From positions 62,001-126,000 of the forward strand of contig OZ244836.1 in NCBI GenBank assembly GCA_965220645.1: a DNA stretch of 64,000 bases, read 5' to 3'. The translations under genes and the position numbers were made by a program. Every line of letters begins with the position of its first letter. Positions within the stretch are counted from its first letter, which is position 1. Of this stretch, positions 7,031 through 15,808 are shown piece by piece. The notes below the pieces were generated by a model that did no database searches, was not told the origin of the DNA, and saw nothing but the letters and a program-made list of their open reading frames with translations. Source of the stretch: Aldehydirespirator sp965220645. Lineage in GTDB: Bacteria > Actinomycetota > Acidimicrobiia > Acidimicrobiales > Aldehydirespiratoraceae.

Positions 7031-8359
7031 TCAGAGGGCGGTGCGGGCTAGGAGGGTGGCTTGCTGGGTTTCGGCTTCGGCTTGAATGGCGGACTCGTCG
7101 CCGGTGAGCAGGCGGCCGTCGGCCACCACAACCCAGCCGTCGACCACCACGGTGTCGACATCAGCGGCGGTGTGGGCGTAGACCAACTCGGAGAACACAT
7201 CGGCGCCGCCAGCCGGGGTGGTGTGCAGACGGTCGCGCCGGACTACGGCCAAATCGGCCCGCTTACCCGGCTCAAGACTACCAATCTCGCGATCCAGGTC
7301 AAGAGCCCGGGCGCCGCCCATAGTGGCCATGTCGAAGGCGGTGCGAGCCGGAATGGCCCGGGGGCCGGCCGCGGGCTTGTGGATCAGGGCGGCCAGGCGC
7401 ATCTCCTCGAAGCCGTCGAGGCGGTTGTTGGCCGGCGCGCCGTCGGCGCCTAGAGCCACATTGAGGCCGTCGGCCAGATAGCCGGGCACCGGCGCAAACC
7501 CTGAGGCCAGCTTGAGGTTGGTTGACGGGCAGTGGCAGACGTGGGGCCGGTGCCGGCGGGCCAGGTCGCGCTCGTGGTCGCTCAGCCACACCGCGTGGGC
7601 CATCACCAGCCTCGGCGACAGCGCCCCCCAGGACGCCAGAGCCTCGACGTCGCGGCCCTCGGGCGAGGCGCCCAGCAGATCGGCCTGAGCCCGGTTCTCG
7701 TTCACGTGGGTATGCAGCCGCAGGTCGGCCTCGTCGGCGAGGGCGACACAGCGGCGCCAGGTCTCCGGGGTGGCATTTCGGGGGCCGCGAGGCGACAGCG
7801 CCACCCGCAGCCGGCCGCCGGCCGAGCCGTGCCAGGTCTCGAACAGGTCCATCTGGTCGGCCCAGGCCGCGTCGGAGTCGGGCACCTCCATCTCGGTGCC
7901 CGGCTCGTAACGGTCCATCAGGGCCTTGCCGATGGTGGCCCGGATCCCGAGCTGCTCGGCGGCCTCGAAGGCGGCGCCGGTGTGGCGGTCCGACTCGATG
8001 GTCAGCGCCGCGGTGGTGCCGCCGGTGAGCAGTTCGGCCACCGCCAGCATGGCCGAGGCGTGCAGCGACTGGTGGTCGTGGGCCTGCTCGAGAGGCCACA
8101 CCCGCAGGCGCAGCCACTCGATCACGTCCATGTCGTCGGCCAGGCCCCTCATCAGGGTCTGGCACAGGTGCACATGGGCCTGCACCAGCCCAGGGATCAC
8201 CAGGCAGCCCGAGGCGTCCACCACGTTGTCGGCCGTGATCGTCTCCGACCCCGGCCGGACCGCGGCGATCCGGCCGCCTTCCACCACCACATTGCCCACG
8301 AAGGGCTCGGCGGCGGCACCCGGGACGACAACCCCGCCCCGCACCACCAGATCAGCCAC
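7031..8359 (-). CDS. Amidohydrolase (MtaD/TrzN-like deaminase or chlorohydrolase family)
   Basis: 442 residues with the subtype of the amidohydrolase fold shared by SAH deaminases, cytosine/8-oxoguanine deaminases and triazine hydrolases. It has an N-terminal beta sandwich (LVVRGGVVVPG), HVHLCQTLMRG, the third-histidine strand HTHVNENRA, AHAVWLSDHE and GADGAPANNRLDGFEEM carrying the metal aspartate. It should hydrolyse an amino or other leaving group on an N-heterocycle. The start is a GTG with GAGAGG just upstream. It is last in a long minus-strand series after a nucleoside phosphorylase, consistent with acting on the released base or the nucleoside. The 144 bp before it hold no gene. Confidence 0.82.
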   Translation of the reverse strand: MADLVVRGGVVVPGAAAEPFVGNVVVEGGRIAAVRPGSETITADNVVDASGCLVIPGLVQAHVHLCQTLMRGLADDMDVIEWLRLRVWPLEQAHDHQSLHASAMLAVAELLTGGTTAALTIESDRHTGAAFEAAEQLGIRATIGKALMDRYEPGTEMEVPDSDAAWADQMDLFETWHGSAGGRLRVALSPRGPRNATPETWRRCVALADEADLRLHTHVNENRAQADLLGASPEGRDVEALASWGALSPRLVMAHAVWLSDHERDLARRHRPHVCHCPSTNLKLASGFAPVPGYLADGLNVALGADGAPANNRLDGFEEMRLAALIHKPAAGPRAIPARTAFDMATMGGARALDLDREIGSLEPGKRADLAVVRRDRLHTTPAGGADVFSELVYAHTAADVDTVVVDGWVVVADGRLLTGDESAIQAEAETQQATLLARTAL

Positions 8360-8503
8360 GGCCCTCTCTCCTGGCTCAGCCGGACCGAGACATCAGGCCC
8401 ACCAACCCGAGCATCCGCAAACCTCGGGAGCGCAGCGCGCGCTGGAGACACAGAACCAACCCGAGATCTTGGAGGGAGGCTGCGGTCACGGCCATTGCCC
8501 GCC

Positions 8504-9307
8504 CTAGCCCCGGGCCAGGTCGGCGGCGGCGGCTAGGGCGAACTCCAGCATGGCCTGCTGGCCGGCGGCGTAATCGTCGAGGCGCTGGCCCTGGTAGGTG
8601 GCCTCGCCGCTGAGCAGGTTGGTGCCCGCGCACAGCACCGAGCCGGCCTCACATCCCAGCGCGGCGGCCACGGTGAACAGGCACGACGACTCCATCTCGA
8701 AGGCCAGCACACCCAACCGCTTCCATTGGCTGATGACCTCGACGGTGCGCTCGCCCTCATAGAAGCTGTCGGTGGAGCGGGTCAGGCCCACCTCCACCGG
8801 GGTGCCGTGACGGGCCGCGGCTGCGACCAGCGCGGCCACCACCCGGTACGAGGCCACCGGCGGGAAGTTCTCGGGCGCGTAGTAGCCGCTGGTGCCCTCG
8901 TCGCTCACCGCGCCGTTGGCGATGGCGACACCGCCCACCGGCATCGCCGGCGACAACGCCGCGCAGCTGCCCACCCGGATGAAGCACGACGTCCCGCAGG
9001 CGGCCAGCTCCTCGACTGCGATGGCCATCGACGGCGAGCCCACCCCGCTGGTGGCCACGGTGAGGCGGGCGCCGTCGAGAGTGCCGGTGAACACCGCATA
9101 GCCCCGCCGGTCGCCGACCCGGTCGGCGTCGTCGAGCATCCCGGCCATCATCTCCACCCGCTCGGGGCTGCCCGACAGCAGAGCGACCTCGGCCACATCG
9201 CCGCCGCCCCGGATCCCCAGATGGGGGAACGACCCGTCGGGCAGGCGCATGTAACGCTCGGTCATCCAGGTGGACGTGTCCTCAGCGATCGAAGGGTCTT
9301 CAGTCAT
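8504..9307 (-). CDS. Nucleoside phosphorylase (uridine phosphorylase-like)
   Basis: 267 residues of the hexameric NP-I phosphorylase fold. It has LLSGSPERVEMMA near the N-terminus, the phosphate loop VATSGVGSPSMAIA, RVGSCAAL, and the substrate motif FEMESSCLF with the ribose-binding Glu. It would split a nucleoside into base and ribose-1-phosphate; uridine-like substrates are the best guess. The ATG at 9307 has GAGGAGG seven bases upstream; a start ten codons longer has none. It overlaps the end of the upstream amidohydrolase by 8 bp, so the two are translationally linked. With the BMP-type transporter upstream, imported nucleosides are the likely substrates. Confidence 0.85.
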   Translation of the reverse strand: MTEDPSIAEDTSTWMTERYMRLPDGSFPHLGIRGGGDVAEVALLSGSPERVEMMAGMLDDADRVGDRRGYAVFTGTLDGARLTVATSGVGSPSMAIAVEELAACGTSCFIRVGSCAALSPAMPVGGVAIANGAVSDEGTSGYYAPENFPPVASYRVVAALVAAAARHGTPVEVGLTRSTDSFYEGERTVEVISQWKRLGVLAFEMESSCLFTVAAALGCEAGSVLCAGTNLLSGEATYQGQRLDDYAAGQQAMLEFALAAAADLARG

Positions 9308-10682
9308 CGTGGCCTCCTCGGTACTTGTCGAGCACATGGTCGAGGACCCCGGCCTTGGAGAGCAAGTGGCGGGCCTCCCGGGGCACCAGGTCGGCTATCT
9401 CGGCCAGATCCAGGGTGATCAGGCGCCGGTCGTCGAGCAGCACCTCACCGTCGACGATGGTGTAGCGCACATCGGAGCCCGAGCAAGACCACACCAATTG
9501 CTCGATCACGTTGCCGCCGTCGCCGTCGCTGAGCACGGGCCAGGCGTGGGGCCGGTCCAGCCCCACCACGGCCAGGTCGGCCCGCTTGCCCGGCTCGACG
9601 GAGCCGACTTCGTCACCCAGACCCAGCGCCCGGGCCCCGCCGATGGTGGCCAGCTCCAGAAGCTCTGCGCAGGGCAACACGGCCGGATCGCCGGTACTGA
9701 ACCGGGCCAGCAACCCAGCCTGGCGCATCTCCTCGAACGGGTCGAGGTTGTTGTTGGTCATTATCGAATCGGTGCCCAAGCCCACGGTGGCGCCGGCCGC
9801 AAGCAACTCGGGGATGCGGGCGGCCCGGTTGCCGAGCTTCATGTTGGAGGTGGGGCAGTGGGCCACGCCCACCCCGGTAGACGCCACCAGCGCCAGGTCG
9901 TCGTCGGTCAGCTCTATGCAGTGAGCGGCCACCACGTCGGGTCCGAGGCCGATGAGGCGGTCCAGCCACTCCACCGGGGTGAGCCCGCCCGACAGCTCGG
10001 CCACCCGGGCGACCTCGCCCGCCGTCTCGGCCAGATGGGTGTGAATGCCGACACCGAACTCGTCGGCCCGCTGGCGCATAGCGGCGTAGGTGGCCGGGTC
10101 CACGGTGTACAGCGAGTGGGGTCCGAACCAGGCCCGCACCCGGGGGTGGCGGCCGTGCCAGGCGTCGATGAAGGCCTCGCTGGACTCGAGGGTCTCGCCC
10201 GCGCCGGCCGGGGAGTCGACCGCCTGGGGGCTGATGGTGGCCCGCAGGCCGGAGTCCACAGCCACCGCGGCGGACTCGGCCGGGAACCGGAAGATGTCGA
10301 TGAAGCTGGTGGTGCCGTTGGCGATCATCTCGGCCTGGCACATCAGCGAGCCAGCCCGCTGGTGGCGGGGCTCGTAGGCCATGTCCTTGGGCAGGGCGAA
10401 GTCCTCCAGCCAGGTGAAGAAGTCCATGTCCTCGAACACGCCCCGCTCCATCAGCTCATGGGTGTGGGCGTTGACGAAGCCGGGGATCACCGCGCAGTCG
10501 GAGGCGTCGATGACCCTGGCAGCCGATGTCGCCGGTGCCTCCCGGCGGCCGGCGGGGATCACTTCGACTATCCGCCCACCTCGCACGGCCACATCGCCGA
10601 CGAAGGCACGACGCGACCCGTCGCAGGGCACCACCGTGCCGCCCCGCACCAGCAGATCGACGTGCTGACCGTCACTCATCAT
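9300..10682 (-). CDS. Amidohydrolase (deaminase/chlorohydrolase family)
   Basis: 460 residues from the first ATG of an ATGATG pair at 10682. It resembles the gene at 7031-8359: VDLLVRGGTVVP, a substituted metal motif region (VNAHTHELMERG), HTHLAETAGE, AHCIELTDDD, HCPTSNMK, and GTDSIMTNNNLDPFEEM with the metal Asp. It is an amidohydrolase acting on a heterocyclic amine or similar. The start overlaps the stop of a small repeat-built ORF (ATGA at 10679-10682), and its own 3' end overlaps the phosphorylase by 8 bp, so it sits inside a translationally linked string. Two divergent paralogues in one operon suggest two consecutive or parallel hydrolytic steps. Confidence 0.82.
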   Translation of the reverse strand: MMSDGQHVDLLVRGGTVVPCDGSRRAFVGDVAVRGGRIVEVIPAGRREAPATSAARVIDASDCAVIPGFVNAHTHELMERGVFEDMDFFTWLEDFALPKDMAYEPRHQRAGSLMCQAEMIANGTTSFIDIFRFPAESAAVAVDSGLRATISPQAVDSPAGAGETLESSEAFIDAWHGRHPRVRAWFGPHSLYTVDPATYAAMRQRADEFGVGIHTHLAETAGEVARVAELSGGLTPVEWLDRLIGLGPDVVAAHCIELTDDDLALVASTGVGVAHCPTSNMKLGNRAARIPELLAAGATVGLGTDSIMTNNNLDPFEEMRQAGLLARFSTGDPAVLPCAELLELATIGGARALGLGDEVGSVEPGKRADLAVVGLDRPHAWPVLSDGDGGNVIEQLVWSCSGSDVRYTIVDGEVLLDDRRLITLDLAEIADLVPREARHLLSKAGVLDHVLDKYRGGHDD

Positions 10683-10807
10683 CGAACTGGCAGCAGAATG
10701 CCCGCCATACGCGCAAAACGCTGCCAATCCTCCGTTGGCAGGAACCCCCGCTCTCGAACTGGCAGCAGAATGCCCGCCATACGCGCAAAACGCTGCCAAT
10801 CCTTCAT
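10679..10807 (-). CDS. Small coupled ORF made of two 72-bp repeats (42 aa)
   Basis: An ATG at 10807 opens a 42-codon frame in which DWQRFARMAGILLPVR occurs twice, 24 residues apart. Its TGA overlaps the start of the amidohydrolase (ATGA). The ribosome binding site is weak (ATAGG). It sits between the luciferase-like gene and the amidohydrolase. The peptide resembles nothing I know. It could be a real micropeptide, a translational coupler, or the by-product of RNA stem-loops encoded in the repeats. Its twin architecture at 51802-51957 argues against chance. Confidence 0.4.
   Translation of the reverse strand: MKDWQRFARMAGILLPVRERGFLPTEDWQRFARMAGILLPVR
10683..10803. repeat. Pair of 72-bp-period direct repeats with terminal inverted motif
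   Basis: About 50 bp is repeated almost exactly at 10683 and 10755. Each copy starts GAACTGGCAGC and ends GCTGCCAAT on the plus strand, so each can fold into a stem with a loop of about 25 nt. The same ends, the same period of 72 bp and the same two-copy layout recur at 51814-51936 with a different centre. Confidence 0.85.
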
Positions 10808-10841
10808 TGCACCTATCCCGCCGATCTGGAGAGACAGGACA

Positions 10842-11804
10842 CTAGGTGCGGCGGTCGAAGGCGGGTAGGACATGCTCGCCGAACCACTCCACCTCGGTCG
10901 CGCCCTGGTCGGGACGGATGTTGAGGATGGCCATGTCGACCCCGGCGGCCGCGTAGGACTCCAGCACCGAGACCATCTGCTCGGGCGAACCGGCCACGAT
11001 CCGGGCCCGGACCTCCTCCTCGGTGCCGCCCCGGGTGGCCCGGAACGTCTTGACCAGGCCTTCGGTGGTGGCCGGATCGTTGGTGAGCTCGGTGAACACG
11101 AAGGCGGTGCGCTTGAGGTCGCCGGGGCTGCGCCCGTTTCGGCCCAGCAGCTCGTCGAGGCCGTCGTTGACCTCGGACCACTCCCACGGGGCCCAGAAAC
11201 CGTTGTACCAGTCGGCCCGGCGGGCCGCGATGCGCCGCAGCCGCTCCCCGCTGCCGCCGACCAGCACCGGCACGCCGCCCGGGCGCACCGGTTTGGGGTC
11301 GAAGCAGGCACCCGCCAGCTGCACGAAGCGCCCCTCGTAGTCGACCGGGCCATCGGCGCCGCACAGCAGGTGGAACGCCTCCAGCGTCTCGTCCAGCATC
11401 GTCATGCGGTCGCCCACGCCGGGGTAGTCGAAGCCGTACATGGCGTGCTCGCCCTCGTGCCAGGCCGCGCCCACCCCGAGCAGGGTCCGGCCGCCGGTGA
11501 CGTGGTCGAGGGTCACCGCCGTCTTGGCCAGCAGCACCGGATGGCGGTAGGTGACCCCGGTAACCAGCGTGCCCAAATCGAGCCGGCTGGTGGCCGCGCC
11601 CAGCCCGGCGAGCGTGATCCAGCCCTCCAACTGGGGGCCGTCGGGAGTCCCGCCAGGCTGGGAGGGGCGGGCGCCGGGGTTGAGCGGCACGAAATGGTCG
11701 AACGTGAACCCGGCCGCGAACCCGAGCCCGTCGGCGGTCTGCCAGATATCGACCAGCCGGGAGTAGTCGGTGTGCTCGGGCGGTGTCTGTACAGCGATCT
11801 CCAT
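10842..11804 (-). CDS. LLM-class F420-dependent oxidoreductase
   Basis: 320 residues of the bacterial luciferase-like TIM-barrel family. The stretch TLVTGVTYRHPVLLAKTAVTLDHVTGG and the following GVGAAWHEGEH are typical of the actinobacterial F420-dependent subgroup. It would reduce or oxygenate an organic substrate using reduced F420 or FMN. The ATG is set by AGGAG seven bases upstream. It follows the nucleoside-type permeases on the minus strand, separated by 17-bp repeats, and precedes the amidohydrolase, so it probably belongs to the same degradation pathway. Substrate and cofactor preference are not readable from sequence. Confidence 0.82.
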   Translation of the reverse strand: MEIAVQTPPEHTDYSRLVDIWQTADGLGFAAGFTFDHFVPLNPGARPSQPGGTPDGPQLEGWITLAGLGAATSRLDLGTLVTGVTYRHPVLLAKTAVTLDHVTGGRTLLGVGAAWHEGEHAMYGFDYPGVGDRMTMLDETLEAFHLLCGADGPVDYEGRFVQLAGACFDPKPVRPGGVPVLVGGSGERLRRIAARRADWYNGFWAPWEWSEVNDGLDELLGRNGRSPGDLKRTAFVFTELTNDPATTEGLVKTFRATRGGTEEEVRARIVAGSPEQMVSVLESYAAAGVDMAILNIRPDQGATEVEWFGEHVLPAFDRRT

Positions 11805-11822
11805 CGAACTCTCCTGAGGTCA

Positions 11823-11873
11823 GTGGCCGGGGGGTCAGTGTGGCCGGGGGGTCAGTGTGGCCGGGCGATCAGT
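11823..11873. repeat. Three 17-bp repeats seeded at a permease stop codon
   Basis: On the minus strand the 17-bp unit ACTGACCCCCCGGCCAC occurs three times (11823-11839, 11840-11856, 11857-11873), with a partial copy beyond. The unit at 11857-11873 has two substitutions and contains the TGA stop of the permease. The repeats occupy the short gap before the luciferase-like gene. Confidence 0.85.
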
Positions 11874-12798
11874 CCTTGACATAGGCGCGGCCGATCGCGG
11901 CGGGGGCCACCGCCCGGCCGACGAAAACCAGAGTGATCAAGCCGACCACGTAGGGCAGGGCCTGGAACAGCTCGACGGGCAGGTCGGACTTGGACTGGGC
12001 CCGCAGCTGGTAGGCGTCGGCCATCCCGAACAGCAGGCACGCTCCCAGCACCGGGATCGGCCTCCACTTCCCGAAGATCATGGCGGCCAGCGCCAGGAAC
12101 CCCCGGCCGTTGGTGATGCCCCGCTGGAACAGGCCGTTCTGCACCAGCGACAGGTACACGCCACCCATCGCCGCGAACATCCCGGACAGCATCACCGCGG
12201 TGTAGCGGGTGCGGATCACGTTCACCCCCACCGACGCGGCCGCCTCGGGCGACTCGCCGCAGGCCCGCAAGCGCAGGCCGAACGGGCTGCGCCACAGCAC
12301 CACCCACACCACCGGCGCCAACACCAGCGCCCCGTAATCGAACCAGCTCAGCCTGGAGAACACCGTCCCCACCGCGGGCAGGTCGGCCAGCATCGGCACC
12401 TCGAAGCGGCGGAAGCGCTCAACGCCGGGGGTGTTGGCCCGGCCGCCCTCCCAGATGGCCGGGATCAGCGCGGCGGTGACGCCCAGGGCGAACAGGTTGA
12501 TGGCGGTGGCCGACACGATCTGGTCGGCCCGCACCGTGATCGAGAACCAGGCATGGACCCAGCCGATGCCGGCGCCCACCGCCAGCGCGGCCACCAGGCC
12601 CACCACGTTGGAGCCGGTCCACCAAGTGACGGCCACCCCCGCGAACGCGCCGAACAGCATCTTGCCCTCCAGCGCGATGTTGATCACGCCGGCCCGCTCG
12701 CTCAGCAGCCCACCCAGCGCGGCGAAGATCAACGGCACCGACAGCCGGATGCCCTGGGCCACCCAATTCATATCGAAGATCTCGAGCATCTCGACCAT
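11869..12798 (-). CDS. ABC transporter permease, BMP/nucleoside type
   Basis: 309 residues with eight or more hydrophobic segments and the signature LSERAGVINIALEGKMLFGAF of the YufQ/NupC branch of nucleoside and simple-sugar permeases. It forms the channel together with the permease encoded just upstream. I chose the ATG at 12798 because MVEMLEIF followed by the first membrane helix matches the family's usual N-terminus and a G-rich site precedes it; an upstream ATG at 12849 would add 17 charged residues. A dispersed repeat element lies between the two permease genes. Confidence 0.85.
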   Translation of the reverse strand: MVEMLEIFDMNWVAQGIRLSVPLIFAALGGLLSERAGVINIALEGKMLFGAFAGVAVTWWTGSNVVGLVAALAVGAGIGWVHAWFSITVRADQIVSATAINLFALGVTAALIPAIWEGGRANTPGVERFRRFEVPMLADLPAVGTVFSRLSWFDYGALVLAPVVWVVLWRSPFGLRLRACGESPEAAASVGVNVIRTRYTAVMLSGMFAAMGGVYLSLVQNGLFQRGITNGRGFLALAAMIFGKWRPIPVLGACLLFGMADAYQLRAQSKSDLPVELFQALPYVVGLITLVFVGRAVAPAAIGRAYVKD

Positions 12799-12841
12799 CG
12801 GCTCAGTCCCCCCGCCCTTGAGCAACCGCGAGTCCGTGCGC

Positions 12842-12965
12842 AGCCCCATGCATAGCGGCGTGGCAGTGTCCGCTCTTGTTCGCTTCGCTCACGGGCCGCT
12901 CGGGCCACGGCCTCGCTGCAACTCTCACGGGTCCCCGCCGATCACCCATCCGCTCGGCCTCTGGG
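12842..12965. repeat. Dispersed repeat element of about 110 bp, copy A
   Basis: The core CGCTCTTGTTCGCTTCGCTC, then ACGGGCCGCTCGGGCCACGG, and the distal CCATCCGCTCGGCCTCTGGG recur at 39340-39475 and 58411-58541, and the distal part also near 27522-27540. This copy lies between the two permease genes and its distal end supplies the last codons and stop of the upstream permease. No transposase or clear terminal repeat is visible; it behaves like a non-autonomous intergenic element. Confidence 0.7.
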
Positions 12966-14129
12966 CCGGGACGCCCGGCGCGACAACAGGAGGCGGGCGG
13001 CCACACAGGCCACCACCAGACCGGAGATGACGGTGATCATGTCCCGGGTGATGCCGGCCTCGAGCTGGAGCTGGGTCGAGCCGGCCCGCAGCAGTCCGAA
13101 GAAGAAGGCCGCCGCGGCCACGCCCACCGGGTGGAGCGCCCCCAGCAGCGCAACCGCGATCGAGTCGAACCCGTACCCGGGCGAGAACGAGTCCAGGAAC
13201 CGCCGGTGGGTGCCGAGCACCTCCACCGCGCCGGTGAGCCCGCCCAGCGCCCCCGACAGCATCATCGCCTCCACGATCACCCGGTTCGACGAGATGCCGT
13301 TGAAACGGGCCGCCACCGGGTTGGCTCCCACCAGCCGGAACCGGTAGCCGCCCGGCGTGCGGTAGATGAAGTACCAGCACGCCCCGGCGACGATCAGGGC
13401 CACCACGATCCCCAGATGCAGACGGGTGGGATCCCAGATGCGGGGCAACTCGGCGGTGGCCTCCACCGGTTCGGTGCCGGTGGGGATCTCGCCCTCGAGC
13501 AACCCGCCCGGCTTCACCAGGAACTGCGACACGCTGAACGCGACGAAGTTCATCATGATGGTGGTGATCACCTCGTGCACGCCCCGCCAGGCCTTGAGCG
13601 CGGCCGGCACCAGCGCCCACAGCGCGCCGGCGGCGGCCCCGGCCAGCAGGGCGAGGAGCACATGGACCGGCGCCCACGTGGACATCTTGATGCCGACCAC
13701 GCCGGCGGCGATGCCCCCGGCCACCAACTGGCCCTCCACGCCGATGTTGAACAGGCCGGCCTGGAAAGCGACGGCCACGGCCAGGCCGCCGAACAGCAGC
13801 GGCGTCATCGACACCAGCGTCTCGGCGAAGGGGCGCTGACCGCCGAGGCTGCCCTCATAGAGAGCGCCGTAGGCCGTGATCGGGTCGGAGCCGGCCACAA
13901 TGATGAGCGGCGCGGCCAGCACCAGGGCAGCCAGCACAGTGGCCCCGAAGATGAACGCAGCCCGGCCCACCCCCTTGGCGAGGTCGGCGGCCGCAGCCCG
14001 GGCGACCGTGCTGCCGGCACTGTCGAGGGTGCGCTGCAGCTCAGCGGTCATGCCGTGGCGCGCTCCGCCGGCGGGCTGCGGGTCGGCAGTGGGCTGAGGA
14101 TCGCTCTCCATGCCGGTCATGCCGGTCAT
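12942..14129 (-). CDS. ABC transporter permease, BMP/nucleoside type
   Basis: 395 residues, the larger of the two permeases (YufP-like). A hydrophilic N-terminus of about 60 residues precedes multiple membrane helices and the family signature VAFQAGLFNIGVEGQLVAGG. The start overlaps the stop of the ATPase (ATGA at 14126-14129), and the first codons repeat a 9-bp unit (ATGACCGGC twice), giving MTGMTG. The last residues, RPRGRADG, are encoded by the end of the dispersed repeat at 12842-12965, so this C-terminus was probably rewritten by that element. It works with the adjacent ATPase and the fused lipoprotein as a nucleoside-like importer. Confidence 0.86.
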   Translation of the reverse strand: MTGMTGMESDPQPTADPQPAGGARHGMTAELQRTLDSAGSTVARAAAADLAKGVGRAAFIFGATVLAALVLAAPLIIVAGSDPITAYGALYEGSLGGQRPFAETLVSMTPLLFGGLAVAVAFQAGLFNIGVEGQLVAGGIAAGVVGIKMSTWAPVHVLLALLAGAAAGALWALVPAALKAWRGVHEVITTIMMNFVAFSVSQFLVKPGGLLEGEIPTGTEPVEATAELPRIWDPTRLHLGIVVALIVAGACWYFIYRTPGGYRFRLVGANPVAARFNGISSNRVIVEAMMLSGALGGLTGAVEVLGTHRRFLDSFSPGYGFDSIAVALLGALHPVGVAAAAFFFGLLRAGSTQLQLEAGITRDMITVISGLVVACVAARLLLSRRASRPRGRADG

Positions 14130-15727
14130 GCCGGGGCCCCGACAGCGTCGAGCCCGCCCGCCGCGCCCGAAGTCCCTCCGCCCGTCATCCAGCGGCCCAG
14201 CGTGGTCACGTCAACCTCGTCCGGAGTGGTCTCGCCCGCGATCCGGCCATCCGACATCACCACGATGCGGTCGGCCAGGGCCAGGATCTCGGTCAACTCG
14301 AGGCTCACCAGCAGCACTCCCGCGCCCCGGCCACGGAGCGCGGCCAGCTCGGAGTGCACGAAGGCAGCCGCGGCCACGTCCAGGCCCCGGGTGGGCTGGG
14401 CGGCCACGAACAGCTCCGGTCCACGGCTGAGTTCGCGTCCCACCACCAGCTTCTGCTGGTTGCCCCCCGAGAGGCTCCGCAGCGGGTCGGTGACGGCCAC
14501 GGCCTGCACGCCGAAACGGTTCACAACCCCCCGGGCCAGCCGCCGCATCTGAACCAGTGACAGCCACAACCCCCGCCACGAGAAGGGCGACCGGCCCTGG
14601 AACCCGAGCGTGGCGTTGTGGGCCAGGTCGAGCCCGTCGGCCACCGCGGCGCCGTGACGGTCCTCAGCGATATGGGCCACGCCGGTGTTGAGGCGGCGGC
14701 GCACACTCCAGCGGGTCACGTCGGTACCGCCCAACTGCACCGAGCCGGCGCGGCAGCGACGCACACCCACCACCATCTCGACCAGCTCGGTCTGGCCGTT
14801 GCCCTCCACACCGGCCACGCCGACGATCTCGCCGGCCTGCACCGCCAGGTCGATCGGTCCCAGCCGGCGCCCGTCGCCCGCAGCCTCGAGGCGCAGCGCC
14901 GGCACGTCGCCGCTGGAGGGCCCGCCGACCCGCTCCGGAGGATCGGGCAGTTCGTGGCCCACCATCATGCGGGCCAGCTCGGCCGCGAGCGCATCGTGGC
15001 GGTCGGGGTCGTCGCGCTCGGCCGGGCCGATCTCACGATGACCCTCCACCCGCCCGCCCCGCAGCACCGTCACCCGGTCGCACAGGTCGATGACCTCGGA
15101 CAGCTTGTGGCTGATGAACACCACCGTGCGGCCCTGGTCGCGCAGGCGGCGCAGCAGCACGACCAGCTCGGCAACCTCGGTGGGGGCCAGCGCGGCGGTG
15201 GGCTCATCGAGGATCAGCACCTCGGCGCCCCGGTAGAGGGCCTTGAGGATCTCCACCCGCTGGCGGGCACCCACGGCCAGGTCCCCGACCCGGCTGCGGG
15301 GGTCGATGCGGAAGCCGTAGCGCTCCGACAGCTCGGCGATGTCGGCCGCAGCCCGGTCGAGGTCGAGCAAGCCGCTGCGACGCCGCGGCTCGCTGCCCAG
15401 CACGAGGTTCTCGGCCACGGTGAAGTCGCCGATCAGGCTGAAGTGCTGCTGCACCATGCCGATGCCGAGGTCGAGGGCGTCGCGGGCCGAGTCGACCACC
15501 ACCTCCTGGCCGGCGATCTCAACGGTGCCGGCGGTGGGCGTGGTCAGGCCGAACAGCACCTTCATCAACGTGGACTTGCCGGCGCCGTTCTCGCCGAGCA
15601 GGCCGTGGATGCTGGCCGCCTCGACCGCGAAGTCGACGGCGTCGTTGGCCACCACGCCCGGATAGCGCTTGGTGATACCGCGCATGCGCACGGCCGCGAA
15701 GCGCTCGGTGTTTCCGCGCATGCGCAC
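14126..15727 (-). CDS. ABC transporter ATP-binding protein, two-domain nucleoside/sugar type
   Basis: 533 residues with tandem nucleotide-binding domains, as in YufO/RbsA. Domain 1 has the Walker A GENGAGKST, a weak signature (VGARQRVEI) and LILDEPTAAL. Domain 2 has a degenerate Walker A region (GVEGNGQTEL) and a strong LSGGNQQK signature, the normal pattern for this class. The extreme N-terminus carries an in-frame 36-bp duplication: the family's conserved start RMRGITKRYPG is preceded by the copy RMRGNTERFAA. The true start could therefore be the GTG at 15727 or the second copy at 15691. It is coupled to the next permease by ATGA. Confidence 0.88.
   Translation of the reverse strand: MRMRGNTERFAAVRMRGITKRYPGVVANDAVDFAVEAASIHGLLGENGAGKSTLMKVLFGLTTPTAGTVEIAGQEVVVDSARDALDLGIGMVQQHFSLIGDFTVAENLVLGSEPRRRSGLLDLDRAAADIAELSERYGFRIDPRSRVGDLAVGARQRVEILKALYRGAEVLILDEPTAALAPTEVAELVVLLRRLRDQGRTVVFISHKLSEVIDLCDRVTVLRGGRVEGHREIGPAERDDPDRHDALAAELARMMVGHELPDPPERVGGPSSGDVPALRLEAAGDGRRLGPIDLAVQAGEIVGVAGVEGNGQTELVEMVVGVRRCRAGSVQLGGTDVTRWSVRRRLNTGVAHIAEDRHGAAVADGLDLAHNATLGFQGRSPFSWRGLWLSLVQMRRLARGVVNRFGVQAVAVTDPLRSLSGGNQQKLVVGRELSRGPELFVAAQPTRGLDVAAAAFVHSELAALRGRGAGVLLVSLELTEILALADRIVVMSDGRIAGETTPDEVDVTTLGRWMTGGGTSGAAGGLDAVGAPA
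15656..15727 (-). repeat. In-frame 36-bp duplication at the N-terminus of the ABC ATPase
   Basis: GTGCGCATGCGCGG begins both 15727-15692 and 15691-15656, and most of the remaining bases of each 36-bp unit match. Because 36 is a multiple of three, the copy simply adds 12 residues or an alternative start. It is the in-frame counterpart of the out-of-frame start duplications seen elsewhere in the window. Confidence 0.75.
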
Positions 15728-15808
15728 GGCCGGCGGCTCAGCCGGCCGTGCGGCTAGCGCGGAGTCATCTGGGGGCAGCGAGTTCTCCTCCGACAGGGAG
15801 TAAACGCC

